From contig NZ_JAFEVZ010000012.1 in NCBI RefSeq assembly GCF_022802975.1, positions 97,613 through 161,612 of the forward strand: DNA of 64,000 nucleotides, written 5' to 3'. The DNA is from Flavobacterium pectinovorum. GTDB lineage: Bacteria; Bacteroidota; Bacteroidia; Flavobacteriales; Flavobacteriaceae. Positions 49,862 to 59,535 of the stretch are shown here, in pieces (position 1 is the first letter of the stretch; each line of letters starts with the position of its first letter). The translations under genes were made by a program, and so were the position numbers. Below the pieces are notes generated by a model that was given only the letters and a program-made list of their open reading frames with translations, was not told the origin of the DNA and made no database searches.

Positions 49862-52000
49862 TTGAGAAAAGACCTTAAACACATAAAGTTAGAAGTTAAA
49901 AATGAAACGTTAGACGAACTGACGCATAACCCTGAACCTATAACTCAAAAATTTACCACAGCAGAAGGAATCGAAATCAAAAAAAACTATTCTGAAAAAG
50001 ATATTGAAGAATTGGATTTTTTAGATTTTGGGGCAGGTTTTGCACCAAACTTGAGAGGTCCTTACGCAACTATGTATGTTAGAAAACCGTGGACCATTCG
50101 TCAATATGCGGGATTTTCAACTGCCGAAGAAAGTAATGCTTTTTACAGACGAAATTTAGCCGCCGGACAAAAAGGATTATCCATTGCTTTTGATTTACCA
50201 ACACATCGGGGCTACGACTCAGATCATGAAAGAGTTGTGGGAGATGTAGGAAAAGCGGGAGTTGCCATTGATTCTGTTGAAGACATGAAAATCCTTTTTG
50301 ATCAGATTCCATTGGATGAAATGTCGGTATCCATGACTATGAATGGCGCTGTTTTACCCATCATGGCTTTTTATATCGTTGCTGCAGAAGAACAGGGAGT
50401 TACAACCGAAAAACTTTCAGGAACCATACAAAATGATATTTTAAAGGAGTTTATGGTTCGTAATACCTACATATATCCGCCAACCCCTTCGATGAAAATT
50501 ATTGCTGATATTTTTGAATTTACCAGCAAAAAAATGCCAAAATTCAATTCTATCTCAATTTCAGGGTATCACATGCAGGAAGCGGGTGCCACCGCTCATA
50601 TCGAACTGGCTTATACGCTGGCAGATGGTTTAGAGTACATCCGAACCGGATTATCGACAGGAATGACCATTGATGAATTCGCTCCAAGACTTTCATTTTT
50701 CTGGGCTATTGGCATGAATCATTTTATGGAGATTGCCAAAATGAGGGCCGGAAGAATGATTTGGGCAAAATTGGTAAAACAATTTAATCCAAAAAGCGAT
50801 AAATCATTAATTTTAAGAACACACTGCCAGACAAGCGGCTGGAGTTTAACAGAGCAGGATCCTTTTAATAATGTGACACGAACTTGTATCGAAGCTTCCG
50901 CAGCTGTCTTTGGAGGAACACAATCATTACACACCAATGCGCTGGATGAAGCAATTGCCTTACCAACAGACTTTTCTGCAAGAATCGCGCGTAACACTCA
51001 GATTTTTTTACAGGAAGAAACCAAAATAACCAAAACGGTCGATCCATGGGCAGGAAGTTATTATATCGAAAGCCTTACCAATGAAATGGTAGAGAAAACC
51101 TGGAAACTTATTGAAGAAGTAGAAGAATTGGGCGGAATGACGAAAGCCATTGAAACCGGAATTCCAAAACTTAGAATTGAGGAAGCTGCTGCAAAAAAAC
51201 AAGCAAGAATAGACAGCGGACAAGATATTATCGTAGGTGTAAATAAATTTAGATTAGAAAAAGAAGACCCTTTGCACATTTTAGATATAGACAACCAAAT
51301 GGTTCGCAAACAGCAAATTGATCGTCTTTCAACAATAAAAACAACCAGAAATACTGAAAAAGTAAACCAATCACTCGAAAAATTAATTCATTGTGCTAAA
51401 ACCGGTCAGGGAAATTTACTGGAAATAGCTCTTGAAGCTGCGAGAAACAGAGCAACTTTAGGCGAAATCAGTGATGCTCTCGAAAGTGTTTTTGGAAGGT
51501 TCAAAGCACAAATAAAATCAATTAGTGGCGTGTATAGTGCAGCAATTAAAAACGACGAGAATTTTGAAAAAGCAAAGCAGCTAGCTGACGTTTTTGCAAA
51601 ACAAGAAGGAAGACGACCAAGAATCATGATTGCCAAAATGGGACAAGACGGGCATGACAGGGGCGCAAAAGTAGTAGCAACAGGTTACGCTGATGTAGGT
51701 TTTGATGTGGATATCGGCCCACTGTTTCAAACTCCGGTTGAAGCTGCCAAACAAGCTGTTGAAAATGATGTACATATCTTAGGTATTTCTTCATTAGCCG
51801 CAGGTCACAAAACATTAGTTCCGCAAGTCATCGAAGAACTAAAAAAGCATGGTCGTGAAGACATTATGGTTATTGTTGGAGGTGTAATTCCGGCTCAAGA
51901 TTATCAGTTTTTATTTGATTCCGGAGCAATTGCCGTTTTTGGGCCTGGTACAAAAATTAGTGAAGCAGCAATCAAAATCTTAGAAATACTAATTGATTAA
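49862..52000 (+). CDS. mutB: Methylmalonyl-CoA mutase large subunit
   Basis: A 712-residue catalytic subunit using adenosylcobalamin. Residues about 20-560 are the substrate-binding barrel (TRGYDSDHERVVGDVGKAGVAIDS, TMNGAVLPIMAFYI, SGYHMQEAGATA). The C-terminal cobalamin domain has the DxHxxG motif GQDGHDRGAKVVA near residue 597 and GGVIPAQDYQFL. The start is TTG: a stop codon (TAA) lies two codons upstream, and there is no ATG between. It lies downstream of the toxin gene, so may depend on both mutA and toxin-antitoxin promoters. Confidence 0.95.
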   Translation: MRKDLKHIKLEVKNETLDELTHNPEPITQKFTTAEGIEIKKNYSEKDIEELDFLDFGAGFAPNLRGPYATMYVRKPWTIRQYAGFSTAEESNAFYRRNLAAGQKGLSIAFDLPTHRGYDSDHERVVGDVGKAGVAIDSVEDMKILFDQIPLDEMSVSMTMNGAVLPIMAFYIVAAEEQGVTTEKLSGTIQNDILKEFMVRNTYIYPPTPSMKIIADIFEFTSKKMPKFNSISISGYHMQEAGATAHIELAYTLADGLEYIRTGLSTGMTIDEFAPRLSFFWAIGMNHFMEIAKMRAGRMIWAKLVKQFNPKSDKSLILRTHCQTSGWSLTEQDPFNNVTRTCIEASAAVFGGTQSLHTNALDEAIALPTDFSARIARNTQIFLQEETKITKTVDPWAGSYYIESLTNEMVEKTWKLIEEVEELGGMTKAIETGIPKLRIEEAAAKKQARIDSGQDIIVGVNKFRLEKEDPLHILDIDNQMVRKQQIDRLSTIKTTRNTEKVNQSLEKLIHCAKTGQGNLLEIALEAARNRATLGEISDALESVFGRFKAQIKSISGVYSAAIKNDENFEKAKQLADVFAKQEGRRPRIMIAKMGQDGHDRGAKVVATGYADVGFDVDIGPLFQTPVEAAKQAVENDVHILGISSLAAGHKTLVPQVIEELKKHGREDIMVIVGGVIPAQDYQFLFDSGAIAVFGPGTKISEAAIKILEILID

Positions 52001-52002
52001 AG

Positions 52003-52061
52003 AGAATTAAATGCATAAAAAATCCCGAAATCATATCGGGATTTTTTATGCATTTAATTCT
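52003..52061. terminator. long bidirectional terminator
   Basis: A perfect 26-base stem (52003-52028 with 52036-52061) and seven-base loop, core AATCCCGA/TCGGGATT with T-runs on both strands. It serves mutB and the convergent lysozyme-like gene, whose stop codon begins at its right end. Confidence 0.9.
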
Positions 52062-52708
52062 TAATCGTTAATTGTAGCATTACTGTCTGCTTCAATATAA
52101 GAAAGATCATAACCGCCAAAGGCTTTCATGTAACTTCTTAAAGATGTTCCATAAGCATCTCTAAAATGTCTGTTCCCTTTGTTTTTAAAAAAGTTTTTTA
52201 CAGAACCAGCTCCACCTAAATGTGCTGCTGCTAAAATTCCTGATTCGGTAATTTCAACTCCGTTGATAACTTTCCCTTCATACTTTTCAATCTCATTACG
52301 TAAAATCCATTTATTTTTAGATAATAACGCAATAAAAGCTTTTTCCTGTAAAGCCGGATTTTTTAAAAAGGCTTTTTGATTGTTAACACCGACAGATCTT
52401 AAAGTTTTAGATCCGAATTGGTATTTTCCCATGTATCCGATAGAATTTACTTTTCGGTATTTTCCCTGAGATTCTTTAAAAGCTACTGCTTCTTTGAAAC
52501 CAATAAAACGATTTCCTGTAAATGGAACATTTAACTTGTGTAAGGCAGGATAATCATCCTCTTCTTGTGATGGAAAAATGTATTCTGATCCATCTGTTTT
52601 TTCTGTTAAAAACCAGGACTTGGTCTCCCGATTAAAGGGTTTAAAACCCAAACTTAAAAATGTAATAATAACGACTAAACCCGCATAAAAATACCATTTC
52701 TTTATCAT
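52061..52708 (-). CDS. Lysozyme-like/SLT-type cell-wall hydrolase, membrane-anchored
   Basis: A 215-residue protein with an N-terminal hydrophobic segment (about 5-22) acting as signal anchor. From about residue 70 it carries a lysozyme-like fold: FKEAVAFKESQGKYRKVNSIGYMGKYQFG holds the catalytic Glu (in FKESQGKY) and the YMGKYQFG motif of transglycosylase-type domains, followed by AAHLGGAGSVKNFF. Predicted to cleave peptidoglycan glycan strands in the periplasm. Its stop lies in the mutB terminator. It stands alone, but mltG and dapF are close by on the same strand. Confidence 0.78.
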   Translation of the reverse strand: MIKKWYFYAGLVVIITFLSLGFKPFNRETKSWFLTEKTDGSEYIFPSQEEDDYPALHKLNVPFTGNRFIGFKEAVAFKESQGKYRKVNSIGYMGKYQFGSKTLRSVGVNNQKAFLKNPALQEKAFIALLSKNKWILRNEIEKYEGKVINGVEITESGILAAAHLGGAGSVKNFFKNKGNRHFRDAYGTSLRSYMKAFGGYDLSYIEADSNATIND

Positions 52709-52806
52709 AAATTGTTTTTCTTCAAAACGCTGTCACCTTTTTGAAATTTCTACGACGCAAAGGTAATAAATTCAAAACAATACTGATAATCAAGTATTTA
52801 TGGTTT

Positions 52807-53724
52807 TTAAAAATAAATCAAATACCCTTTAAGCCCTTTATTGGCGGTATATTCAAGCGTTGGAGCCGGAATTTTAATTGTATTAAAAACGGAAAAAATA
52901 GTTTTCAAAAAATGTGATTTTGTGTTAATTTTAGCTAAATCGACATCAAAAGAAAGATAAATCTGACGAAAATTTTCTGGATTTCGACCAAAATCAAGAA
53001 TTTCTGTTTTATTATTTCCGGATAACATTCCATCGCCTCCATATCCAAAAGCAAGATTTAACCACTTCGGAATTTTTGTTTCCTTAGCAAAAGAATGCAG
53101 GTTTACAGATAGCCAATAAGTCTGCCCATTATAATCTTTTAAAATCTGTTCATTTAGAGAACTTCCTAATTTATCAGGATTTTGTTTTGCGTAATGAGTA
53201 GTATGAAAGGAAAATTTAGGTGTAATTCGCTGTTCATTCCAAAGTAATTCCTGAGAAACATATAAAGCAGTTCCGGCTGCATTAGCAATTAAATCACCAG
53301 AAGATGCACCCCATTCTGCAGAATATCCATCTAAAACTTCAACAGCAGTAAGAAAGGCGAACCCTACACCTGCACCGTAAATTAATTGATTTTTTTTACT
53401 CGCACCACTCCAGTTCAGGGCTTCAGCACCAAATCTTCCTAAATGATAAGCCGAATAAAGATGCCCAATTTTATCCATTTGGAGCCATTCGTCATTATCA
53501 TTTATAAAATGAAAATTAGATTTTGGATAATCGGCATACCAAATCTGATTCAAACCAATTAAAGTAACTGAGGCCAGAGCAGCCTCAGTTATAATAACTG
53601 TATTTTGTCTTTTTTTATTTAAAGTATCTGAAGGCTTTAAAAAATTCTCAGTTTTATTCTGTGCTTCGATTAATTGAAAACTCAGAAATAAAACCGATAA
53701 TAAAAGGGAAAATTTAAAATTCAA
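52807..53724 (-). CDS. DUF2279 family protein
   Basis: A 305-residue protein with a signal peptide ending about residue 20 (SFQLIEAQN). The DUF2279/YfiM signature runs from MDKIGHLYSAYHLGRFGAEAL to AVEVLDGYSAEWGASSGDLIANAAGTALY, about residues 80-160; histidines and aspartates there could bind metal. The C-terminal third is probably beta-rich (LSFDVDLAKINTKSHFLKTIF). Predicted envelope protein of unknown function. It ends two bases from mltG and is probably in its operon. Confidence 0.82.
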   Translation of the reverse strand: MNFKFSLLLSVLFLSFQLIEAQNKTENFLKPSDTLNKKRQNTVIITEAALASVTLIGLNQIWYADYPKSNFHFINDNDEWLQMDKIGHLYSAYHLGRFGAEALNWSGASKKNQLIYGAGVGFAFLTAVEVLDGYSAEWGASSGDLIANAAGTALYVSQELLWNEQRITPKFSFHTTHYAKQNPDKLGSSLNEQILKDYNGQTYWLSVNLHSFAKETKIPKWLNLAFGYGGDGMLSGNNKTEILDFGRNPENFRQIYLSFDVDLAKINTKSHFLKTIFSVFNTIKIPAPTLEYTANKGLKGYLIYF

Positions 53725-53726
53725 AA

Positions 53727-54767
53727 CTATCTTGTTACTCCCTGACCGGCAATCCAGTCTGAATATTTTTTTGCATTAATTGTGTGCTGTTCATAACTTG
53801 ACGCAAATTCATGATAACCAAAACGATCTATACTGGCACAGAAATAAATATAATCATGTTTTTCAGGATTTAAAACCGCTTCAACAGCCGTAATATCAGG
53901 CATTGCAATTGGTCCCGGAGGGAGTCCGATATTTACATAAGTATTATAAGGGGATCTCATAATTAAATCATTATAAAAAACTCTTTTAATAACCTGATCG
54001 AAATTATTGTCACGTAATTTCAAAGCGTAAATCACAGTTGGATCTGCTTGCAAGGGCATTTCTAAACGTAATCTGTTTAAATAAACCCCGGCGATACGAG
54101 GTCTTTCATCTTTTTTAACGGATTCTTTATGTACAATAGAAGCTAAAATTGTTGCCTGAACTGGTGTTAAACCTTGTTTTTTAGCTTTTTCGATTCTTTC
54201 AGCTGTCCAAAAATTGTGGCATTCCTTAATCATTTTATCACGGAATTTCACTGCAGAAGTATTCCAGTACACTTCATAAGTATTCGGAATAAACATGGCA
54301 AAAACATTCTCTTCATTAAAACCATTTTCTTTTAAGAAAGTAGAATCTTTAATTGCTTTCAAAAGTGATAAACTATCAGCTTCTATTTGAGAACCTATTC
54401 TTCCGGCAAAATTCTCTAAGCGTTCCTGATTATTAAAAGCCAGTTTAACCGGAACATTAGAACGCATTGCACGAACTAAATCAATATTGTTCATGTCTTT
54501 TTTCAATAAAAAACGACCTGATTTTACATTTTCAGGATAGCTGCGTTTACTGGCTACCATTTCAAAATTGTCGAAATTCTTAATATAAGGTTCTAATATT
54601 TTTTTAACATCTGTATAGGTAGCATCTGTAGGAACATATACGTAAAGTTCTTTTTCTTCAAATTTTGTATTGGCGCTGAAAATTCTGCTAATTAAAATAA
54701 ATCCGTAAATCATTAAAACTGAAATAACGGCTACGGCAACTATCGTGATAATCTTTTTTAAGTTCAA
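53727..54767 (-). CDS. mltG: Endolytic transglycosylase MltG
   Basis: A 346-residue YceG-family protein with one N-terminal membrane helix (about 7-28) and a periplasmic domain. The catalytic region is ATILASIVHKESVKKDERPRIAGVYLNRLRLEMPLQADPTVIYAL, with the active Glu in HKESV and the LQADPT motif. The end FCASIDRFGYHEFASSYEQHTINAKKY is typical. It cleaves nascent glycan strands to end peptidoglycan polymerisation. It sits between a GNAT gene (10 bases upstream) and the DUF2279 gene (2 bases downstream). Confidence 0.94.
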   Translation of the reverse strand: MNLKKIITIVAVAVISVLMIYGFILISRIFSANTKFEEKELYVYVPTDATYTDVKKILEPYIKNFDNFEMVASKRSYPENVKSGRFLLKKDMNNIDLVRAMRSNVPVKLAFNNQERLENFAGRIGSQIEADSLSLLKAIKDSTFLKENGFNEENVFAMFIPNTYEVYWNTSAVKFRDKMIKECHNFWTAERIEKAKKQGLTPVQATILASIVHKESVKKDERPRIAGVYLNRLRLEMPLQADPTVIYALKLRDNNFDQVIKRVFYNDLIMRSPYNTYVNIGLPPGPIAMPDITAVEAVLNPEKHDYIYFCASIDRFGYHEFASSYEQHTINAKKYSDWIAGQGVTR

Positions 54768-54777
54768 AGTTTAAAAT

Positions 54778-55311
54778 TTAAATTTGTTTGTTAATTAACT
54801 GAAAAATTGCTTCGTCCTGATAGTGTCCATTTAGCAAGATCCAATCTTTTTTAATTCCTGTTTGCTCAAAGCCAAATTTAGTAAAAAGAGCTATACTTGC
54901 TCCATTTCTTACACTAATATTTGCATACAATTGATGCAGATTCAAATTGTAAAAAGAGTACTTAATTAATAACTCTAAAGCCTCAGAACCAATATTTTGA
55001 TTTCTGTTTTCCTTATTTTGAATTACAATACCAACTCCAGCCCTGTTATTTTTGGGATCAAAATCAAATAAATCAATCAGACCAATCGCCGGAAAATCTT
55101 CATCCTGACAAATTGCCAAACGCAATTGTTTGGCTTCATAAATGTCCTGTTGGGCATTTTCAAGGTATTGACGAACCAAAAAACGGCTATAGGGTGTTTG
55201 CGTATTGCTGACTTCCCAAATATTCTGGTCATTTTCCATAGCATATACAAACTCTAAATCATTAGGTTCTAATGCTCGTAGATAGATAGTTTTGCCTTTG
55301 AGAGTTATCAT
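54778..55311 (-). CDS. GNAT family N-acetyltransferase
   Basis: A 177-residue acetyltransferase. N-terminus ITLKGKTIYLRALEPNDLEFVYAMENDQ as in SpeG/RimJ-like enzymes; acetyl-CoA loop NRNQNIGSEALELLIKYSFYNLNL; NGASIALFTKFGFEQTG. SpeG acetylates polyamines, but the exact substrate is not supported here. It is 23 bases after dapF and 10 before mltG on the same strand, so an operon is likely. Confidence 0.87.
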   Translation of the reverse strand: MITLKGKTIYLRALEPNDLEFVYAMENDQNIWEVSNTQTPYSRFLVRQYLENAQQDIYEAKQLRLAICQDEDFPAIGLIDLFDFDPKNNRAGVGIVIQNKENRNQNIGSEALELLIKYSFYNLNLHQLYANISVRNGASIALFTKFGFEQTGIKKDWILLNGHYQDEAIFQLINKQI

Positions 55312-55334
55312 TACAACTTCAGTTTTCTGGAAAA

Positions 55335-56117
55335 TTAAATCTCTATAGTTCCTTTAAAAACAAATTTTGCAGGACCAATTAAAAAAACATTCGTAAAATG
55401 TTCTCCTAACTTATCAAAAGAAACGGCTAGTTTTCCACCTTCGACATTTATATCAATGGAAGTTTTATCTGTCTGACCTGTTGCATTCATAGCGATTGCA
55501 ACTGCTGTAGCACCAGTTCCGCAAGCTAAAGTTTCATCTTCAACTCCTCTTTCGTAAGTTCGAAGTGAAAATTCAGAATCATTTATTTTTTTTACAAAAT
55601 TAATATTGCTTCCCTTTTGTCCGTACAATTCTCCGTAACGAATTGCTGCTCCGTTTTCTTTTACATTATAGTGTTCCAAATCATCTACAATTTGTACATG
55701 ATGAGGAGAACCGGTGTTTAAAAAAGTATAGGAATCTTTCTTTTGAACTTCATCAACATCAATCATCTGCAATGAAACAATTGAATCGTTATTTACTGTT
55801 GCATGATGCAAACCATCTGTAGCAATAAAAGTGGTTTTATTTTCGATAACACCTAATTGATTAGCAAACGCCACTAGACAACGGCCTCCGTTACCACACA
55901 TTGAACTTTCGTTTCCATCTGAATTGTAATAAACCATTCTGAAATCAGTTTCAGCATCATTTTCAAGTAAAATAAGTCCGTCAGCACCAATTCCGAAACG
56001 TCTGTCACATAAACGTTCCACAAGTTTTATATCTTCTTTTGGAAAGAAACCTGAACGGTTATCAATCATTACAAAATCGTTTCCGGTGCCCTGATATTTA
56101 TAAAATTCTATTTGCAT
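55335..56117 (-). CDS. dapF: Diaminopimelate epimerase
   Basis: A 260-residue enzyme that converts LL- to meso-diaminopimelate for peptidoglycan and lysine synthesis. Two catalytic cysteines are present: one in NESSMCGNGGRCLVAFA (about 70-85) and one in ETLACGTGATAVA (about 210-222). The start MQIEFYKYQGTGNDFVMID is typical. A minus-strand -7 element TACTTTTG lies at 56138-56145. It heads the run dapF-GNAT-mltG-DUF2279. Confidence 0.96.
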   Translation of the reverse strand: MQIEFYKYQGTGNDFVMIDNRSGFFPKEDIKLVERLCDRRFGIGADGLILLENDAETDFRMVYYNSDGNESSMCGNGGRCLVAFANQLGVIENKTTFIATDGLHHATVNNDSIVSLQMIDVDEVQKKDSYTFLNTGSPHHVQIVDDLEHYNVKENGAAIRYGELYGQKGSNINFVKKINDSEFSLRTYERGVEDETLACGTGATAVAIAMNATGQTDKTSIDINVEGGKLAVSFDKLGEHFTNVFLIGPAKFVFKGTIEI

Positions 56118-56440
56118 TTCTGTTGGATTATAAAGTACAAAAGTACGAACTATTAATTAACCATTTATTGTATTTTATGAAATCATCTTGCACTAAATGA
56201 CTTTGAAAAATTTAATGTTAAAATTTTAGTATTATTTACTCCAATATCACAATTTTAAAATTATAAAACAAATCATCTCATTTAAACCCTATAATTTTAG
56301 ACTCAATATGTTAAATAGCATCATTTTTAACACACTATTAATTAATAAAATGTTAATCACTGTTAAAGAGCGTTAAACCATTTTTCAAAATAATTTTTTC
56401 CTTTAATTTTACGTTAGTAACTTAAACATAAATCCTAATT
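56118..56440. other. spacer between dapF and the protease gene
   Basis: A 323-base AT-rich divergent region. Apart from the dapF -7 box I see only a weak TAATTTTA before the protease gene and no hairpin or open reading frame. Confidence 0.55.
56138..56145 (-). promoter_or_regulatory. dapF -7 element
   Basis: TACTTTTG on the minus strand, 20 bases before the dapF ATG; no clear -33 TTG. Confidence 0.5.
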
Positions 56441-57841
56441 ATGAAAAGATTTTCAAGCTTATTTTTAGTGTCATTATTGAGTGGTGCTACTACTCTTGGT
56501 GCTTACAAATTATTATTTGACGGCAGCAGTTCTTTATTGGGAAGAGAAAATTCTGTTGTTACTCTTGCCCCGAATTCATTTGGCAGAAACGTTGGTCTGG
56601 CTGCCGAAACAGTAGATTTTACTGAAGCTGCTGATAAAACAATTCATACTGTTGTTCACGTTAAAAATGTTTCCCGCAGAACAGTTAGTAATCCTATGAT
56701 GGAATTTTTCTATGGCTACGGTGGAGGACAACAGCAAGAACAGGTTGGAACAGGTTCCGGAGTTATAATTTCTGAAGACGGTTATATTGTAACCAACAAT
56801 CACGTTATTAAAGACGCAACCGAAATTGAAATTACATTAAATAATAAAAAATCATATAAAGCAAAACTAATTGGAACAGATTCCAAAATGGATATTGCTT
56901 TATTGAAAATTGATGCCAACGAAAAATTGCCTTACACTGCTTTTGCAAATTCTGACAGCGTAAAAGTTGGAGAATGGGTTTTAGCCGTTGGAAATCCTTA
57001 TAATTTAACTTCAACTGTTACAGCCGGGATTGTTTCGGCGAAAGCCAGAAATTTAGACACCAGCGGAATCCAGTCTTTTATTCAGACCGATGCCGCCGTA
57101 AACCCTGGAAATAGTGGCGGAGCATTAGTTAATACCCGTGGAGAATTAATTGGGATTAACACTATGATTTCTTCCATGACCGGATCATATGTAGGGTATT
57201 CTTTTGCTGTTCCATCAAACAATGCCCGTAAAATTGTTGAAGATATTATGGAATTCGGAAATGTACAAAGAGGAATTTTGGGTGTTGAAGGTGGCGAATT
57301 AAATAGCAATGCTTCCAAAGAATTAGGTATTTCTGAAACACAGGGCTTTTATATCAATAAGGTTACCCCTAAATCCGGAGCTCAAAAAGCGGGTCTTACA
57401 AAAGGTGACATCATTGTAAAATTAGACAATCAGAATATCTCGACTTTTGCCGATCTTTCAGGATACATCAACACCAAAAGACCAAATGATGTGGTACAGG
57501 TGACTTACATGAGAGAAGGAAAATCAAAAGTGGTTCCCGTAACATTAAGCAAAAATGAGTTTTTTAGTACCGAGTTTAAAGGAATCGAATTAGAAAATAT
57601 TGATGCTGTTGACAAAAAGAAATTCAAAATTGATTATGGAGTAAAAATTAAAAACATAACCAATGAGAATTTGATGCAATATCAAAATGAATTGCAGGGG
57701 AATATTATTTTAAGCATAGACAACATAAAAGCAACAAATGTTGAAACTGTTTCAAAACTTCTAAACAAAAAAGATGAAGGTCAAAGTATCCGAATTGAAA
57801 TGATTAATAAAAACGGAGAAATCTTTAGAATTATCATTTAA
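56441..57841 (+). CDS. DegP/Do-like periplasmic serine protease
   Basis: A 466-residue HtrA-family protease with an N-terminal signal sequence or anchor (about 4-22). The trypsin-like domain has His in IVTNNHVIKD, Asp in DSKMDIALLKI and Ser in VNPGNSGGALVN. Two PDZ domains follow, about 270-360 (GFYINKVTPKSGAQKAGLTKGDIIVKLDNQ) and about 375-466 (the second is less regular). It degrades or chaperones misfolded envelope proteins. Single gene, followed by a terminator. Confidence 0.93.
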   Translation: MKRFSSLFLVSLLSGATTLGAYKLLFDGSSSLLGRENSVVTLAPNSFGRNVGLAAETVDFTEAADKTIHTVVHVKNVSRRTVSNPMMEFFYGYGGGQQQEQVGTGSGVIISEDGYIVTNNHVIKDATEIEITLNNKKSYKAKLIGTDSKMDIALLKIDANEKLPYTAFANSDSVKVGEWVLAVGNPYNLTSTVTAGIVSAKARNLDTSGIQSFIQTDAAVNPGNSGGALVNTRGELIGINTMISSMTGSYVGYSFAVPSNNARKIVEDIMEFGNVQRGILGVEGGELNSNASKELGISETQGFYINKVTPKSGAQKAGLTKGDIIVKLDNQNISTFADLSGYINTKRPNDVVQVTYMREGKSKVVPVTLSKNEFFSTEFKGIELENIDAVDKKKFKIDYGVKIKNITNENLMQYQNELQGNIILSIDNIKATNVETVSKLLNKKDEGQSIRIEMINKNGEIFRIII

Positions 57842-57884
57842 AAAATAATCACATATAAGTTTCCAACTGAAACTAAAATTACCG

Positions 57885-57920
57885 AAAGCCATCTTAAAAA
57901 AATTAAGATGGCTTTTTTGT
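57885..57920 (+). terminator. terminator after protease gene
   Basis: AAAGCCATCTTAA / TTAAGATGGCTTT hairpin with T-run. Confidence 0.85.
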
Positions 57921-57967
57921 TTTCAAAAATAAATCACAAAATAGCTTACGAAATCGATTGAAATAAG

Positions 57968-57975
57968 TAGTTTTG
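57968..57975 (+). promoter_or_regulatory. GAPDH gene -7 element
   Basis: TAGTTTTG, 50 bases before the ATG at 58026; no TTG at correct spacing. Confidence 0.45.
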
Positions 57976-58025
57976 CGCAAAAATTTTAAAATAGTGAGCA
58001 TTTTATTTTTTTAATTCAGTCAATT

Positions 58026-59474
58026 ATGAGTAACAAAACATTGTACCAAAAAGAAGTATCCCTACAAGTCGACCGAAGAAGAGCCGGAGTCGAATTAATT
58101 AAAGTCATCAGTGATCTATGGTATGACAAATCCATCGAAATGGTTTTATTTAAGAATCAATTACTGGATAAAAATGTCAGTGACATTATCAATTTGCATC
58201 AATATGCAGGAGAATTTGTCGGCAAGCCAATCAGCATTTTTGATTCTGTTGAAATTGCAAAGGTCATCTTATCATTAGATTTTCCACCTGCTAAATTAGA
58301 TCTTGGAAAACTAACTTATGAATATCAGCTGGAAGAAGAAAAATATCCGGATGCAAGATATTTTGTAATGGATAAACTTAAAAAAGCCAAATCATCTAAA
58401 GAAATTCAGCCTAAAGATGTCGTTCTATATGGCTTTGGTAGAATTGGACGTTTATTGGCAAGAGAACTAATGTCAAAAACCGGAAAAGGAAACCAGTTGC
58501 GCCTGAGAGCAATTGTAACCCGGGATAAAATAGATGCAGTGCTTTTAGAGAAAAGAGCTTCTTTATTGAGACACGATTCAATTCATGGAAATTTCCAGGG
58601 TTCAGTGACAGCAGACTCCAAAAACAATACTTTGATTATTAACGGAACTACAGTAAACATAATCAATGCAAATTCGCCTGAAGAAATAGATTATACACAA
58701 TACGGAATTAATGACGCACTGGTTATTGACAACAGCGGTGCTTTTACATCTGAAGAAGCTTTAAAAAAACATTTAATTTCAAAAGGAGTCAGTAAAGTAT
58801 TATTGACAGCACCCGGAAAAGGGGTTCCAAATATTGTATATGGCGTAAACCATAATGAATACAATCCGGATGAGACAGCTATTTTTTCGGCAGCATCATG
58901 TACTACAAATGCAATAACTCCAATTTTAAAGGTTGTTGAAGATAGTTTAGGAATTGCAAAAGGCCATCTGGAAACGATTCACGCCTATACAAACGATCAG
59001 AATCTGGTTGACAATATGCACAAAAAATACCGTCGCGGAAGAGCTGCTGCCTTAAACATGGTTATTACAGAAACAGGAGCAGGAAATGCAGTTTCAAAAG
59101 CAATTCCGTCACTTGAAGGAAAACTAACTTCAAATGCTATTAGAGTTCCGGTTCCAAACGGATCTTTGGTAATAGTAAACTTAGAAGTTAAAAAAGCAAC
59201 CTCAATAATTGCTGTAAATAAAATAATGAAGAAATATGCCTTAGAAGGCGAATTGGTAGAACAAATTAAATATTCATTAAATAACGAACTCGTTTCATCT
59301 GACATTGTTGGAACTTCTGCACCTGCAATTTATGACAGTAATGCAACTATCGTTTCTAAAGACGGAAAAAACATCATACTTTACATTTGGTATGACAATG
59401 AATATGGTTATAGTCATCAGGTTATTCGTTTAGCAAAGTATATTGCCAAAGTTAGAAGATTCACTTACTATTAA
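58026..59474 (+). CDS. Glyceraldehyde-3-phosphate dehydrogenase, long form
   Basis: A 482-residue enzyme of glycolysis or gluconeogenesis. The usual GAPDH part begins with the cofactor loop YGFGRIGRLLAREL at about residue 135-148; the catalytic Cys292 lies in AASCTTNAITP and the end is WYDNEYGYSHQV. The first 125 or so residues are extra compared with the usual 330-340: helical, with GVELIKVISDLWYDKSIEMVLFKNQLLDK and other segments. This longer form is found in Bacteroidetes. It may use NADP(H) or bind a partner; that is unproven. Single gene with terminator. Confidence 0.92.
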   Translation: MSNKTLYQKEVSLQVDRRRAGVELIKVISDLWYDKSIEMVLFKNQLLDKNVSDIINLHQYAGEFVGKPISIFDSVEIAKVILSLDFPPAKLDLGKLTYEYQLEEEKYPDARYFVMDKLKKAKSSKEIQPKDVVLYGFGRIGRLLARELMSKTGKGNQLRLRAIVTRDKIDAVLLEKRASLLRHDSIHGNFQGSVTADSKNNTLIINGTTVNIINANSPEEIDYTQYGINDALVIDNSGAFTSEEALKKHLISKGVSKVLLTAPGKGVPNIVYGVNHNEYNPDETAIFSAASCTTNAITPILKVVEDSLGIAKGHLETIHAYTNDQNLVDNMHKKYRRGRAAALNMVITETGAGNAVSKAIPSLEGKLTSNAIRVPVPNGSLVIVNLEVKKATSIIAVNKIMKKYALEGELVEQIKYSLNNELVSSDIVGTSAPAIYDSNATIVSKDGKNIILYIWYDNEYGYSHQVIRLAKYIAKVRRFTYY

Positions 59475-59501
59475 TATAAAAACCAAAACCAACCATTTTT
59501 T

Positions 59502-59533
59502 AAAACCATCAGGATTCTTCTGGTGGTTTTTTA
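59502..59533. terminator. bidirectional terminator between GAPDH and lrp genes
   Basis: AAAACCATCAGGA / TCTGGTGGTTTT imperfect hairpin with T-runs on the plus strand and A-run/T-run on the minus. Confidence 0.75.
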
Positions 59534-59535
59534 TT

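Noticed and set aside
50719..51636. Several antisense open frames within mutB
   Set aside because: They are shadows of mutB codons; their translations are low-complexity and match no protein pattern.
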